A stretch of 64,000 nt of DNA, from positions 1,302,001 to 1,366,000 of the forward strand of contig NZ_CP045295.1 in assembly GCF_009363095.1 (NCBI RefSeq), in the 5' to 3' direction. Positions within the stretch are counted from its first letter, which is position 1. Every line of letters starts with the position of its first letter. The translations under genes were made by a program, and so were the position numbers. The DNA is from Paenibacillus cellulositrophicus (GTDB lineage Bacteria; Bacillota; Bacilli; Paenibacillales; Paenibacillaceae). Shown in pieces: positions 33,266 to 43,582 of the stretch. The notes beneath the pieces are model-generated. The model was given only the letters and a program-made list of their open reading frames with translations, ran no database searches and was not told the origin of the DNA.

Positions 33266-36061
33266 TTATGCAGAAATGTTTGTACTTTTCGCCACGAGGC
33301 GGCCGCTTCCCCGCCGCTTGTTGCGTCTTCCGCCCCATACGCTGCCGATGCCCATCAGGAAGGTAGGCACGCCGGCGCCGACGATCGTAATGCACCATTC
33401 GCGGAAGCCGAGCGGCACGGTTTTAAAGATCGGCTGCAGCGGCTCGATATACATGACGCCGAGCATGAGCAGGACCGAGGACAGCACCGCCAGCACCAGG
33501 TACTTGTTTTGCAGCGGGTTGCGGTGGAAAATCGATCTAGAGCTCCGGCAGTCGAACACGTGGATGAGCTGGGCCATAACGAGCGTGGCGAAAGCTACCG
33601 ATTGGGCTTTGGTGACCTGAGCGGCATTGTGCGGATCCACGCGGAGGGTGAGCCAGAATGCGCCGAGCGTGCACAGACCGATCAGGAAGCCGCGGCTGAT
33701 GATCTTCCATCCCAGCCGGCGGGCGAATATATTTTCTTTGGCCCCGCGCGGCTTGTGCTCCATGAGGTCCTTCTCCGGCTGATCCACGCCAAGGGCCATC
33801 GCTGGCAGGCCGTCGGTCACGAGGTTGACCCACAAAATCTGGATCGGCAGCAGCGGCAGCGGCAGGGCGAGCATCATCGCAAAGAACATCGTCAAGATTT
33901 CGCCGACGTTCGATGCAAGCAAATACCGGATGAATTTGCGGATATTCTCATAGATGCTCCGGCCTTCCTCGATCGCCGCCACGATCGTCGAGAAGTTGTC
34001 GTCGCTCAGGATGAGCGCCGATGCTTCCTTAGTGACGTCGGTACCGGTAATGCCCATGGCAATGCCGATGTCGGCCGCCTTGATGGCCGGCGCATCGTTG
34101 ACGCCGTCGCCGGTCATGGCAACAACATGGCCCTTGCGCTGCAGCGATTTGACGATGCGGAGCTTATGCTCAGGTGACACGCGCGAGTACACGTACACGT
34201 TGTCCACCTTCGCATCGAGCTCCTGGTCGTCGATCTGCGCCAGCTCCTGGCCGGACATGGCTTCGCCTCCGCGCGGCATAATGCCAAGCTGCTGGGCGAT
34301 CGCCTCGGCGGTCGTGCCATGGTCGCCAGTGATCATCACCGTCTTGATGCCCGCGCGGCGGCAGGTGCTGATCGCATCGCGCACTTCGCGGCGCGGCGGA
34401 TCGATCATGCCGGCAAGGCCGACGAAGACGAGCTGGCTCTCGGCGTCCGCTTCGCTGTCCAGCAAATCATGCGGGCGCAGGTCGCGGTATGCCGTCCCCA
34501 GCACGCGAAGCGCGGAGGAAGCCATCTCTTCGTTGGCGGCAAGCACCTTCTGCCGGAGCGTGCCGGTAAACGGCACAACGTTGCCTTCCCACAATATATA
34601 AGTGCACTGGTTCAACAGCACATCGGGCGCGCCCTTAGTGCATAAAATTTTGCCGCCCTGGTGGCTCACCACGACCGACATCAGCTTCCGTTCGGAATCG
34701 AACGGAAATTCCTTATCCCGCTGATACAGTGCCGACAAGGACTGCGTCGTCATCCCCATTTTGGAAGCGAGGGTAATGAGCGCCCCTTCGGTCGGATCCC
34801 CTTTCAGTTCCCATACCGGGCCTTGAGGCTCCTCCTTGCCTTTGCGCTTGCCACGCGACTCCGGAGCCGCCGTTTCGTAAATTTCCGCGTTGTTGCACAG
34901 CGCGCTGATCTGGAGCAGCCTGCGCAGCCCCTGGTCGTTCTTCACGTCGACCGGCTTCTTCTCTTCGAGGATTTGTCCGGTCGGCGCATAACCGTCGCCG
35001 GTGACCTCCAGGCTTCTTCCCCCGACCCATACGCGCGTAACGGTCATTTTGTTCTGCGTCAGCGTTCCGGTTTTATCGGAGCAGATGACCGATGCGCAGC
35101 CGAGCGTTTCGACCGACGGCAGCTTGCGCACGATCGCTTTCCGCTTGATCATCCGCTGCACGCCGAGCGCCAGCGCGACGGTCACGATGGCAGGCAGTCC
35201 TTCGGGGATCGCGGCCACGGCCAGGCTGACGCCGGCCAAAAACATGCCGACAGCAGGCTGTCCATGCAAAATGCCGGCAACGACGACCATGACCGTAAGC
35301 CCCAGCGACAGAATGATGAGCATTTTGCCGAGCTGCTCCAGGCGGTGCTGAAGCGGCGTTTCCTGCGAGTCTGTATTCTGGATCAGATCGGCAATTTTCC
35401 CCATTTCCGTATCCATGCCGGTTCGGACGACAACGCCTTTTGCTGTCCCCCGCGTCATCATGGTTCCCATGAAGCCGGTGTTCTTCTGATCGCCAAGGGG
35501 CACGTCCGCTTCTTGAATAGGCTGGGCATGCTTGCCTACCGGCACCGATTCCCCGGTCAGCGCGGATTCTTCAATATAACAGCTGCTCGTTTCCAGCCAG
35601 CGGACATCGGCGGGCACACGGTCTCCGCTTTCCAGCAGAACGACGTCCCCGGGGACGAGCATTTTGGCCGGCACCTGAACTACCTTGCCTCCCCGAAGCA
35701 CCTTCGCTCCCGGAGCGGACAGCTGCTTCAGCGCGCGCAGGGATCGTTCCGCCTTGAACTCCTGGATGAAGCCGAGGACCCCGTTCAGCAGAATGATGGC
35801 GATAATGGTGATGGCGTCCAGGTATTCGCCGAGGAGGCCCGAAACCAGCGTTGCTCCCATCAGCACCAGCACCATGAAATCTTTAAATTGGTTCAAAAAT
35901 AAGGCCAAAGGAGAAATACGCTTTCCTTCCGAAAGCTCGTTCCATCCGTTTTTCTTCCGTCTTTCCTCCGCCTCTTCTTCCGAAAGGCCCTGATGCGGGT
36001 GAACGCCGAGGACATGCTGCAGTTCTTCCGCGTCCAACTGATGCCATTTTTTTTGTTCCAT
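33266..36061 (-). CDS. Calcium-transporting P-type ATPase (YloB type)
   Basis: 931 residues. P2A/SERCA-like pump moving Ca2+ out of the cytoplasm, with about ten membrane helices. Signatures in order: ALTGESVPV (actuator loop), [18 protein letters not shown] (TM4 cation site), [13 protein letters not shown] (phosphorylated Asp), KGAPDVLL (nucleotide site), and [19 protein letters not shown] (hinge). The TM5-6 region reads [17 protein letters not shown]. It diverges from rqcH, and in B. subtilis the homologues yloA and yloB are also neighbours. The basic C-terminal tail (RNKRRGSGR) is cytoplasmic. Confidence 0.95.
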   Translation of the reverse strand: MEQKKWHQLDAEELQHVLGVHPHQGLSEEEAEERRKKNGWNELSEGKRISPLALFLNQFKDFMVLVLMGATLVSGLLGEYLDAITIIAIILLNGVLGFIQEFKAERSLRALKQLSAPGAKVLRGGKVVQVPAKMLVPGDVVLLESGDRVPADVRWLETSSCYIEESALTGESVPVGKHAQPIQEADVPLGDQKNTGFMGTMMTRGTAKGVVVRTGMDTEMGKIADLIQNTDSQETPLQHRLEQLGKMLIILSLGLTVMVVVAGILHGQPAVGMFLAGVSLAVAAIPEGLPAIVTVALALGVQRMIKRKAIVRKLPSVETLGCASVICSDKTGTLTQNKMTVTRVWVGGRSLEVTGDGYAPTGQILEEKKPVDVKNDQGLRRLLQISALCNNAEIYETAAPESRGKRKGKEEPQGPVWELKGDPTEGALITLASKMGMTTQSLSALYQRDKEFPFDSERKLMSVVVSHQGGKILCTKGAPDVLLNQCTYILWEGNVVPFTGTLRQKVLAANEEMASSALRVLGTAYRDLRPHDLLDSEADAESQLVFVGLAGMIDPPRREVRDAISTCRRAGIKTVMITGDHGTTAEAIAQQLGIMPRGGEAMSGQELAQIDDQELDAKVDNVYVYSRVSPEHKLRIVKSLQRKGHVVAMTGDGVNDAPAIKAADIGIAMGITGTDVTKEASALILSDDNFSTIVAAIEEGRSIYENIRKFIRYLLASNVGEILTMFFAMMLALPLPLLPIQILWVNLVTDGLPAMALGVDQPEKDLMEHKPRGAKENIFARRLGWKIISRGFLIGLCTLGAFWLTLRVDPHNAAQVTKAQSVAFATLVMAQLIHVFDCRSSRSIFHRNPLQNKYLVLAVLSSVLLMLGVMYIEPLQPIFKTVPLGFREWCITIVGAGVPTFLMGIGSVWGGRRNKRRGSGRLVAKSTNISA

Positions 36062-36251
36062 AGCTTCCCTTTCCCTCCCGGTCTTTGTGCGCTGCGGGTG
36101 TTCAACAGCTTTTCCACCTGTTCTATCGTAAATGTATTCGGACAGGGCCTAAAATATCACAAGCCTGGCCTCTTAAGTTTTTGGCCAAACTATGGCATCA
36201 TAGTATGGAGGCAATCGTAACCAAGTACAGCGTAAAGATGGGAGATACACT

Positions 36252-38012
36252 ATGGCATTAGATGGAATCGTAACGCGGGCCCTTGTCCATGAGCTGCAAA
36301 GCATTCAGGGCGCCCGGATCAGTAAAATATACCAGCCCAACGATCACGACCTGCTCTTTCACCTCCGGACCCGGGAGGGCAACGCTAAGCTGCTGCTGTC
36401 GGCCAACCCGACGTATCCGCGGGTGCACTTCACCGAACGAAGCTTTCTGAATCCGCAGGAGGCGCCGATGTTCTGCATGCTGCTGCGCAAGCACTGCGAA
36501 GGAGGCATCATCGAAGACATCCGGCAGGTAGGAATGGAGCGGATCATTCATATTACCGTCAGACAGCGGGATGAGCTGGGGGACGTCTCTTCAAAGCAGC
36601 TCATCATCGAATTGATGGGCCGGCACAGCAACATTATTTTGTCAGACCCTTCGAGCGGGACGATCCTGGACGGCATCCACCATGTCACCCCGAGCATCAG
36701 CAGCTACCGGGTCGTCATGCCGGGCTTTTCCTATACGGAACCTCCGCAGCAGCATAAGCTGAATCCGCTTGAGGTTACAGGAGAGCTATTTGCACAAAAA
36801 TATACCGAGGAAGCGGACGCCGAACCGATTTCGTGGATCGTGGATACGTTCAGCGGCGTAAGCCCGCTGGTTGCGCAGGAGATCGTGCACCGCGCCGGCC
36901 TTCAGTCCTACTCGGAAGAAGAAGGGCCCGAAGCGGGCGAAGCACGCCGAAGCGCCCTATGGAACGCCTTTACCGGGCTGATGGACAGCGTCAGACAGCA
37001 GGCGTACCAGCCGATGTCAGGGGCGAACGCCAAGGGGAAAATGGTTTTTTCCGCCGTCGAGCTGACGATGATTCAGGAAGAGGTCAAACGCTATGAATCC
37101 ATCAGCACATGCATGGAGGATTATTACGGTGAAAAAGCCGAGCGCGACACCGTCAAGCAAAAAACGAGCGATCTGCTGCGTTTCCTGCACAATGAGCGCG
37201 CCAAAAACATTAAAAAGTTGGACCACCTGCACGCCGATCTGGAGGAAGCCGCCGACGCGGATCAGTACCGGATTTACGGCGAGCTGCTGTTTGCCTCCCT
37301 GCATACGATTGCAAAGGGGGACAAGGAGGCGGTGCTGACCAACTTCTATGACGAGGACCAGAAGGAAGTGAAGATTCCGCTGGACCCGCTGCTCAGCCCT
37401 TCCGATAACGCCCAGCGGTATTTCAAGAAATATAATAAGTACAAAAACAGTCTGGCCGTCATCGACGAGCAGCTTGCTATAACAAAGGAAGAGATCCGCT
37501 ACATGGACGACCTGCTCCAGCAGCTGGCCCATGCATCCATGAACGATATCGACGAAATCCGTGAGGAGCTCGTTCAGCAGGGATATCTCCGCGACCGCAG
37601 CAAAAAAACACGCAAAAAGAAGAAAAGCGACCGCCCTACGCTGCACGTATTCACTTCGTCCGAGGGCATCGAAATTTACGTAGGCAAAAACAACCTGCAG
37701 AACGAATACGTGACCAACAAACTGGCCAGCGGCAGTGATACGTGGCTGCACACCAAGGATATCCCCGGGTCCCACGTCGTCATCCGCAGCAGCCAGTTCG
37801 GGGACCAGACCCTGGAGGAAGCCGCCCAACTGGCCGCGTATTTCAGCCAGGCCAAAGAATCCAGCAGCGTACCGGTCGACTGCACCCTGATCCGCCATGT
37901 GCATAAGCCGAGCGGCGCCAAACCGGGCTTTGTCATTTATGATCACCAGCGGACGCTGATCGTCACGCCTGACGAGGAATTGATCAAGTCGCTTCCAAGC
38001 GTCATTAAATAA
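36252..38012 (+). CDS. rqcH: Ribosome quality control factor RqcH (YloA, NFACT protein)
   Basis: 586 residues. Binds 50S-peptidyl-tRNA complexes from stalled ribosomes and adds C-terminal alanine tails that mark the peptide for degradation; older annotation as fibronectin-binding protein. An NFACT-N domain at the start (MALDGIVTRALVHELQ, then ELMGRHSNIIL) is followed by helical coiled-coil arms (about residues 280-430) and the NFACT-R domain (about 450-560: EGIEIYVGKNNLQNEYV, DTWLHTKDIPGSHVVI). The start ATG has GGGAG upstream. Single-gene transcript, divergent from the Ca2+ ATPase across 190 bases that hold no other gene. Confidence 0.93.
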   Translation: MALDGIVTRALVHELQSIQGARISKIYQPNDHDLLFHLRTREGNAKLLLSANPTYPRVHFTERSFLNPQEAPMFCMLLRKHCEGGIIEDIRQVGMERIIHITVRQRDELGDVSSKQLIIELMGRHSNIILSDPSSGTILDGIHHVTPSISSYRVVMPGFSYTEPPQQHKLNPLEVTGELFAQKYTEEADAEPISWIVDTFSGVSPLVAQEIVHRAGLQSYSEEEGPEAGEARRSALWNAFTGLMDSVRQQAYQPMSGANAKGKMVFSAVELTMIQEEVKRYESISTCMEDYYGEKAERDTVKQKTSDLLRFLHNERAKNIKKLDHLHADLEEAADADQYRIYGELLFASLHTIAKGDKEAVLTNFYDEDQKEVKIPLDPLLSPSDNAQRYFKKYNKYKNSLAVIDEQLAITKEEIRYMDDLLQQLAHASMNDIDEIREELVQQGYLRDRSKKTRKKKKSDRPTLHVFTSSEGIEIYVGKNNLQNEYVTNKLASGSDTWLHTKDIPGSHVVIRSSQFGDQTLEEAAQLAAYFSQAKESSSVPVDCTLIRHVHKPSGAKPGFVIYDHQRTLIVTPDEELIKSLPSVIK

Positions 38013-38099
38013 TCATAAAAGCTTTAGATTTCATAATATAGAAAGAATACGGTTGAACCGTGCTCAGTGAACGTCCTTGAGCTTCAGCCCCAATAATAG

Positions 38100-38148
38100 A
38101 AAAGGCTATATCCTCCGTTCCTAAGAGCGGGTGGGATACAGCCTTTTT
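38100..38148. terminator. Bidirectional terminator between rqcH and thrS
   Basis: AAAAGGCTaTATCC pairs with GGGATAcAGCCTTTT across a 20-base loop, with T runs on both strands, between two converging genes. Confidence 0.8.
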
Positions 38149-38175
38149 TGACGTCTTCCTGATTTATTGTCCCGT

Positions 38176-40092
38176 TTATTTCTCCCGGATTTCCCGGTTT
38201 AAGCGCTCGATGATGTCCGGCAGCAGCTGCATGCCCAGATCCCCTTCGCCCCGTTTGCGGACCGCCGCTGCACCCGCCTCCTGCTCGCTCTTGCCGACGA
38301 CGAGCACGTACGGCACTTTTTCCAGCTCGGCTTCGCGGATTTTATAGCCCAGCTTCTCGTTTTTGGCACTGACCTCAACCCGGATGCCCTCTTTCGCAAG
38401 CGACTGCTTAACCTGATAAGCATAATCCAGATCGTGCTCGGATACCGGGACGACCTTGGCCTGGACCGGTGCCAGCCACAGCGGAAAAGCTCCTGAGTAG
38501 TGCTCCGTTAGAATGCCGATGAAACGGTCGATGGAGCCGTAGACGGCGCGGTGAATGATGACCGGGCGATGCTTCTGGTTGTATTCACCGACATAGCTGA
38601 GACCGAACTTCTCCGGCATTTGAAAATCGAGCTGGATCGTCCCGCACTGCCAGCTGCGCTTCAGGGCATCGAGAATATGAAAATCGATTTTCGGACCGTA
38701 GAAAGCTCCGTCCCCCTCGTTCAGGCGGTATTCGATCCCCCGCCGCTCCAGCACGCTGCGCAGCGACTGCTCGGCCTGCTCCCACAGCTCATCCGAGCCC
38801 ATGGAATCCTCCGGCCGAGTCGATAGTTCGATCCGGTATGAGAAGCCGAATATGGCGTACATATGGTCGATCAGGTCGATGACGCCGGCGATTTCCTCCT
38901 CGATTTGGTCAGGTCTGACAAAGAGGTGTGCGTCATCCTGGCAAAACGTCCGCACACGCATCATGCCGCTCAGCGCGCCCGAATACTCGTGGCGGTGAAC
39001 CTGTCCGAACTCGGCCAGCCGGATCGGCAGCTCGCGGTAGGAGCGAAGGCCGCTTTTGAAAATCAGCATATGCCCTGGGCAGTTCATCGGCTTCAGCGCA
39101 TATTCCGTCTCGTCCACCTGGGTAAAATACATGTTGTCCTTGTAGTGATCCCAGTGCCCGGATTCCTCCCACATCCGCTTGTTCATCATAAGCGGGGTGC
39201 GGACCTCTTCATATCCTCTAGCAGCGTTCAGCTCACGCTCCAGCTTCTCCAGCTCGTTGCGGATGGTCATGCCTTTAGGGAGGTAAAACGGCATGCCCGG
39301 CGCTTCCTCCGAAAACAGGAACAATCCCTGCTCCTTGCCCAGCTTGCGATGGTCGCGCTTCTTCGCTTCCTCGAGCATGTGAAGATGCTCGTCAAGCTGC
39401 GCCTTCTTAGGGAAGGCGGTGCCGTAAATCCGCTGCAGCATCTTGTTGTCCGAGCTTCCGCGCCAATAGGCTCCGGCTACGCTCAGCAGTTTGAACGCTT
39501 TGATTTTACCCGTGGAAGGAAGGTGCGGTCCTCGGCACAGGTCCACGAACTCTCCCTGCTCGTAAATCGTAATTTCGGCGTCCTCGGGCAGGTCCCGGAT
39601 AAGCTCAAGCTTCAGCGGCTCCTGCAGCTGCGCGAACAGGTCCAGCGCTTCCTTCCGGCTGACCGCCTTCCGCCGTATCGGCAGATCCTCTTCCGCGATC
39701 CGCTTCATTTCCCGTTCGATCCGGGATAAATCATCGCTCGTCAGCGGATTTGGAAGATCCATGTCGTAATAAAATCCGTCCTCGATGACCGGCCCGATCC
39801 CCAGCTTGACGGAAGATGCTCCGAATAAACGCTTCACAGCCTGCGCCAATAAATGCGCTGTGCTGTGCCGGTACACCTCGATCCCTTCCGGACTGTCCAC
39901 CGTCACGATTTCAATGCTGCTGTCCTGCTCAACCGGCGTACTGAGATCCACCAGGATCCCGTCAATTTTGCCTGCTGCGGCATTTTTCACGAGGCTGCTG
40001 CTGATCCATTCGGCGATGCTCTCCAGCCGGACACCTTGCTCGAATGCTCTTACCGAGCCGTCCGGCAGCTTGACTTGTATTTCCTTGTTCAT
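38176..40092 (-). CDS. thrS: Threonyl-tRNA synthetase
   Basis: 638 residues from the ATG at 40092 (GGAGGG upstream); the frame opens as far as 40248, but that part is the T-box leader. N-terminal TGS domain (IQVKLPDGSVRAFEQG), editing domain with HSTAHLLAQAVK near residue 77, class II catalytic core (MNCPGHMLIFK with the zinc Cys; RVRTFCQDDAHLF motif 2; the third zinc His in IHRAVYGSIDR), and C-terminal anticodon-binding domain. Expression is under T-box control. Confidence 0.97.
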   Translation of the reverse strand: MNKEIQVKLPDGSVRAFEQGVRLESIAEWISSSLVKNAAAGKIDGILVDLSTPVEQDSSIEIVTVDSPEGIEVYRHSTAHLLAQAVKRLFGASSVKLGIGPVIEDGFYYDMDLPNPLTSDDLSRIEREMKRIAEEDLPIRRKAVSRKEALDLFAQLQEPLKLELIRDLPEDAEITIYEQGEFVDLCRGPHLPSTGKIKAFKLLSVAGAYWRGSSDNKMLQRIYGTAFPKKAQLDEHLHMLEEAKKRDHRKLGKEQGLFLFSEEAPGMPFYLPKGMTIRNELEKLERELNAARGYEEVRTPLMMNKRMWEESGHWDHYKDNMYFTQVDETEYALKPMNCPGHMLIFKSGLRSYRELPIRLAEFGQVHRHEYSGALSGMMRVRTFCQDDAHLFVRPDQIEEEIAGVIDLIDHMYAIFGFSYRIELSTRPEDSMGSDELWEQAEQSLRSVLERRGIEYRLNEGDGAFYGPKIDFHILDALKRSWQCGTIQLDFQMPEKFGLSYVGEYNQKHRPVIIHRAVYGSIDRFIGILTEHYSGAFPLWLAPVQAKVVPVSEHDLDYAYQVKQSLAKEGIRVEVSAKNEKLGYKIREAELEKVPYVLVVGKSEQEAGAAAVRKRGEGDLGMQLLPDIIERLNREIREK

Positions 40093-40440
40093 GTTCTTCC
40101 CTCCGTCAAATTCGGTCGATTTGGTGAACGCAAAAAAACGCATCTCATCCCAAGGGACGAGTGCGTTCAGCTCGTGGTTCCACCCTAATTCGACCTGCAT
40201 CCGACGGTTCATCCGAACACGTACATATGCAAAGCCCTTATTAAGCATCCGATATCGGGGATTAACCGGTTCCTTCTACTGCCGCGGCTTGGACAGCGGG
40301 TTCAAAGGGACGGCTGCAAAGGGGTAATTTCTGAACCGGTGTCAGGAGAAGCTTGCACCACTCACTTCTCTCTCTGGGCAGTCCTGGATCGAAATCATGT
40401 CTTTGGTCATCGCCTTACAAGTTTGTGTTTGTTGCTTGGT
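40093..40440 (-). promoter_or_regulatory. T-box leader of thrS
   Basis: The conserved antiterminator sequence AGGGTGGAACCACGAGC is at 40186-40170. It is followed by a terminator hairpin (about 40131-40168) ending in seven T. Stem I lies further upstream with an AGAGAG motif. The specifier is probably ACC (40340-40338), a Thr codon, in the context CTGACACCGG. Uncharged tRNA-Thr would stabilise the antiterminator and allow thrS transcription. Confidence 0.9.
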
Positions 40441-40445
40441 TCAAC

Positions 40446-40475
40446 ATTATAGTACGGCCGGCAAGCCCGGCGCAA
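40446..40475 (-). promoter_or_regulatory. thrS promoter
   Basis: TATAAT (40451-40446) with TTGCGC 18 bases upstream. The start point would fall near 40440, giving a leader of about 350 bases. Confidence 0.55.
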
Positions 40476-40529
40476 GCCCCATTTTCCAATTTTGCAAAAA
40501 AAGGTTAAAACTCGCCCGGGTACCCATGA

Positions 40530-41384
40530 CTATTTTGTTCCCCGCTGAAGCTGTTCCAATACGGTCACCGGGATTGTACGGCTGCCGATATCGCCATGGA
40601 AGACGACGCCCTGCCGTTCCCCGTGAAAATCGGAGCCCGCCGTGACGATCAGCCCATGCTCATCAGCCATTCTCAGGTACCGCTTCTCATCGGCCGGGCC
40701 GTGGTCGGAATGGTAGACTTCGATTCCGGCAGGTTTTGCTTCCCTAACAATCCGTTCCACCAGCGCGTCGTCGCCGTAGATCCCCGGATGGGCCAGCACG
40801 GGCGTTCCGCCGGCTTCCCGGATCCAGGCGCAGGCATCCGCAGGTGTGATCCGTGGAACGGATACGTAGGCAGGCGCATCCTCGCCCAAATAGCGGTTAA
40901 AGGCGTCCCTCATGTCGGAGGCGTAGCCCTTCTTGACCAATACATCGGCCATATGCGGCCGCCCGACGCTTTCATCCGGCTTCAGCTCGCGCCCCAGCCC
41001 GGCAATGACCTCCTCGAGCGTGATGGACATTCCAAGCTGCTGCAGCTTGGCGATCATCTGATCGTTACGCCGTTCCCGGGTCTGTCTCAGCTCGGCGAGA
41101 TGGTTCAAAAACGGCTCATGTGTTATGTCGATGTAATAGCCCAGCACGTGTATATCCTTGCCGCCGGCACGGGTGCTGATTTCGACGCCGGGAACGACGG
41201 TGATGCCGAGCCGCTGCCCGGCTTCCAGTGCTTCCGGAATGCCTCCCACGGTGTCATGGTCGGTAATCGCCACGGCCGCGAGTCCCTTCCCGTGGGCGAT
41301 CCGAACGTTCTCTGCGGGTGGCTGCATACCGTCGGAAGCCGTCGTATGCGTATGCAGGTCACCGTATTTCTGATCTGTGGACAA
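40530..41384 (-). CDS. PHP-domain phosphoesterase (YciV/RNase AM-like)
   Basis: About 284 residues. Polymerase-and-histidinol-phosphatase metal hydrolase; this subgroup degrades nucleoside 3',5'-bisphosphates or trims short RNA. Metal-site motifs in order: GDLHTHTTASDG, ITDHDTVGG, VPGVEIST, VGRPHMADV, LAHPGIYG and VTAGSDFHGE. Start: AAGGAGG is seven bases before a TTG at 41384, which I prefer; in-frame ATGs at 41390 (one base from the same site) and 41405 (no site) are alternatives. It stands alone between thrS and a LysR gene. Confidence 0.88.
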   Translation of the reverse strand: MSTDQKYGDLHTHTTASDGMQPPAENVRIAHGKGLAAVAITDHDTVGGIPEALEAGQRLGITVVPGVEISTRAGGKDIHVLGYYIDITHEPFLNHLAELRQTRERRNDQMIAKLQQLGMSITLEEVIAGLGRELKPDESVGRPHMADVLVKKGYASDMRDAFNRYLGEDAPAYVSVPRITPADACAWIREAGGTPVLAHPGIYGDDALVERIVREAKPAGIEVYHSDHGPADEKRYLRMADEHGLIVTAGSDFHGERQGVVFHGDIGSRTIPVTVLEQLQRGTK

Positions 41385-41451
41385 GTCCATTCCTCCTTCA
41401 CTCATTCAGCGTCTTAAGCTGTGAAATATTCTTTTAACTGCCGGCTTGGCC

Positions 41452-42357
41452 CTATTCCCCCTGCTGCTCCTGCTGCTGTTTGAGAAAATTCAGAAAGGTC
41501 ACGGCAGACAGCGGAAGCAGGGTGGATTTCAAATGAATGGCATAAAACTGCCGCTTAAATTCGGCGTCCCGGATCGGAATAATGGTAACCAGGTTCAGTG
41601 CGGTTTCATGCTTGACCGAGGCCGGCGACAGCATCGTAATGCCGAAACCGGCCTCGACGGCGGATTTCACCGCTCCCGTGCTGCCAAGCTCCATCGCGGT
41701 CTGCAGGCTTTGTGGATCGATCCCCTTGTGGATCAGCACACTTTCCATCACCTGGCGCGTGCCCGACCCTTTTTCCCGCAGCACAAACGGATAGGCAAGC
41801 ACTTCCTCCAGCTCGACCGATTCCCGCTCCGCCAAGGGATGGCCGATGGGGACGATCAGCTTCAGCTCGTCCTGCATGACGGGATCGATGACCATATCCG
41901 GATGGTGGATCGTCGCCTCGATCAGGCCGAAATTCAGCTGATGCTTCGTAATCTCTTCGATGATCTGTGTGGTGTTCATCACTTTCATCATAATGCTGAT
42001 GTGCGGATACTGCTGTCCAAACGGACCGAGCAGCCGCGGCAGGAAGTATTCGCCGATCGTGAGGCTGGAGCCGAGCTGAAGCCGGTCCTGCAGCATATGG
42101 GTATGCGATGCCATCGCATTGTCCGTTTCCTTGACCAGGGCGATGCTCTTTGCCGCATACGGCAAAAGGGTGATCCCCGCTTCGGTCAGCTCGATCTTCT
42201 TGGTGGAGCGGATCAGCAGGCGCGTCCCGAAATATTCTTCCAGGGACTGAATCTGCATCGTAACGGCCGGCTGGGTCATGTGCAGCGCGCTCGCCGCCGC
42301 CGAGAAACTCCCACGTTCCGCCACGGTATAAAAAATGTGGAGCTGGTGAAAATTCAT
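41452..42357 (-). CDS. LysR-family transcriptional regulator
   Basis: 301 residues, the standard size. Winged helix-turn-helix in the first 60 residues (FYTVAERGSFSAAASALHMTQPAVTMQIQSLEE is the signature region, here given in overlapping parts: GSFSAAASALHMTQPAV). The periplasmic-binding-like effector domain spans about residues 90-295 (SLTIGEYFLPRLL; REKGSGTRQVME). It resembles CysL/CbbR-type regulators, which sense sulfur or carbon metabolites, but the target is unknown. No divergent gene is adjacent, so its regulon cannot be inferred from position. The end is Gln-rich. Confidence 0.9.
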   Translation of the reverse strand: MNFHQLHIFYTVAERGSFSAAASALHMTQPAVTMQIQSLEEYFGTRLLIRSTKKIELTEAGITLLPYAAKSIALVKETDNAMASHTHMLQDRLQLGSSLTIGEYFLPRLLGPFGQQYPHISIMMKVMNTTQIIEEITKHQLNFGLIEATIHHPDMVIDPVMQDELKLIVPIGHPLAERESVELEEVLAYPFVLREKGSGTRQVMESVLIHKGIDPQSLQTAMELGSTGAVKSAVEAGFGITMLSPASVKHETALNLVTIIPIRDAEFKRQFYAIHLKSTLLPLSAVTFLNFLKQQQEQQGE

Positions 42358-42472
42358 GGCATGCTCTCCCCCTCGTCGTTCTTATATTGTATCCGATTCG
42401 GCCGTGAACCACCAACGCCGTTTAACATTTCAGCGGCAGATAAAGACTGCGAAACCCGGCACATGAATCAAC

Positions 42473-42512
42473 AAAAATGAGCATGGCTTCCCGGAGGGGG
42501 AATCCATGCTCA
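42473..42512 (-). terminator. Terminator after the 145-residue unknown gene
   Basis: 9-bp stem TGAGCATGG with CCATGCTCA, extended by TTCCC/GGGAA, followed on the minus strand by TTTTTG. Confidence 0.75.
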
Positions 42513-42528
42513 CGCTTACAAAACGCGG

Positions 42529-42966
42529 TTATTTCCGCTTGCGAGTATTTTTAATCAACGTCATTCTCCGCGAATGGCGCAGCCAGGAATAATAAGACTT
42601 CAGGTCCCTCAGCTCGATCGTCTCCGACATTTTGCCAAGGAACGTCACGATAATCATCTTGTGCAGTGGATTTCCGCTGATGTCAGTTTCCCCTTCGATC
42701 TCCGCAAATTCCGCGACGACGACAAGATCCTCGTCAATCAGGTAAACGTCCTTCTCATTCCGGTAGTAGGGAGCGATCCGGCCCTGCTTCAGGCACTCCC
42801 ACATCCATGCGGCTATATCATCTATACTATGGATATCACTATGAATCCGGTCGTTGTACCTTGTCTTCGCATGATGGGTAATGACGATGTCGGCCACCCG
42901 CTTATCCCCTAAGGTCACAAAAAAAGGTTCATAGGTGCTCCATCTTTCCATTCCTTTGTCGCGCAT
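42529..42966 (-). CDS. Conserved-looking protein of unknown function with an HHAKTR motif
   Basis: 145 residues. Not recognised with confidence. ITHHAKTRYNDRI near residue 28 recalls the His-Ala-x-x-Arg signature of small DUF4258/BrnT-like proteins with an RNase-toxin fold. The middle alternates beta-strand-like segments (DVYLIDEDLVVVAEF; KMIIVTFLGKM) and the C-terminus is strongly basic (RHSRRMTLIKNTRKRK), so nucleic acid binding is plausible. No antitoxin-like partner is next to it. It has its own TATAAT (43022-43017) and a terminator, so it is a single-gene unit. GGAG lies 11 bases before the ATG; an ATG five codons on is possible. Confidence 0.6.
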   Translation of the reverse strand: MRDKGMERWSTYEPFFVTLGDKRVADIVITHHAKTRYNDRIHSDIHSIDDIAAWMWECLKQGRIAPYYRNEKDVYLIDEDLVVVAEFAEIEGETDISGNPLHKMIIVTFLGKMSETIELRDLKSYYSWLRHSRRMTLIKNTRKRK

Positions 42967-43190
42967 GGACTATCACTCTCCACTACATAGGACTTTGTAT
43001 CTATGTATTTATGCCTATTATATTACATCATTACCACGTTCTTCACAAGCTCCAAACTACGTATCCCGGCATATTTTCATATACATAAAAGAGGACCGGC
43101 ACATCTAGGCAGTCTATATCCGTGCAAATTGGATATTTTCCTTGCTGGATGCACAGGCTTTGCCGGCGCTGAAGCCGGAAGCCATGATCT
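42967..43190. other. Intergenic region between the unknown gene and ylbG terminator
   Basis: It holds a TATAAT -10 on the minus strand (43017-43022) for the 145-residue gene and an AT-rich upstream stretch. The remainder (about 43060-43190) has short self-complementary patches such as GCCGG and CCGGC near 43162-43178 but nothing I can assign. Confidence 0.45.
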
Positions 43191-43221
43191 AAAAAAAGAA
43201 GCAGCCGAATTCGGCTGCTTC
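43191..43221 (-). terminator. Terminator of the ricF-ylbG unit
   Basis: A 24-bp perfect palindrome (43198-43221, arms GAAGCAGCCGAA and TTCGGCTGCTTC) followed on the minus strand by seven T. Confidence 0.85.
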
Positions 43222-43282
43222 CTGACAATACGATAACTTTCCAGGTGGGATTGAAACTGATGACAAGCAGATGAACCTCCTA

Positions 43283-43546
43283 CTATAAACCATAGAATCT
43301 GGTCTTATCCGTTACGTCGCTCGAATATTCCGTTTTGATCTCGTTGCGGTAGGAGCGTTCGATTTTACGCACATAGGAAAGGCGCCGGATATTTTTGGCT
43401 ACTTCCTCGGCCCGGTCCGCATTCACGTACATGACGACATAGTGCATCCGGCGAGATATATAGTGAACGGTCCCGTACTTCTCCAAATTCCGAGCTGCCT
43501 TGATATCGCTAACCCAAATGATATACCCCGTCCGTTCTGCAAACAT
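43283..43546 (-). CDS. ylbG: YlbG family protein (UPF0298)
   Basis: 87 residues. Member of the small DUF2129 family found in Bacillota, function unknown. Characteristic parts: YIIWVSDIKAARNLEKYGTVHY, SRRMHYVVMYVN, and KIERSYRNEIKTEY. In B. subtilis ylbG lies directly after ylbF, and the same arrangement is seen here, 36 bases apart. GAGGTGGG lies just ahead of the ATG. Confidence 0.9.
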   Translation of the reverse strand: MFAERTGYIIWVSDIKAARNLEKYGTVHYISRRMHYVVMYVNADRAEEVAKNIRRLSYVRKIERSYRNEIKTEYSSDVTDKTRFYGL

Positions 43547-43582
43547 GATTTTCCCACCTCACTTATACTGGCTCTCTATATT

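Noticed and set aside
40093..40248. N-terminal extension of thrS
   Set aside because: These codons lie in the T-box terminator and antiterminator, and the ATG at 40092 has a strong ribosome binding site.
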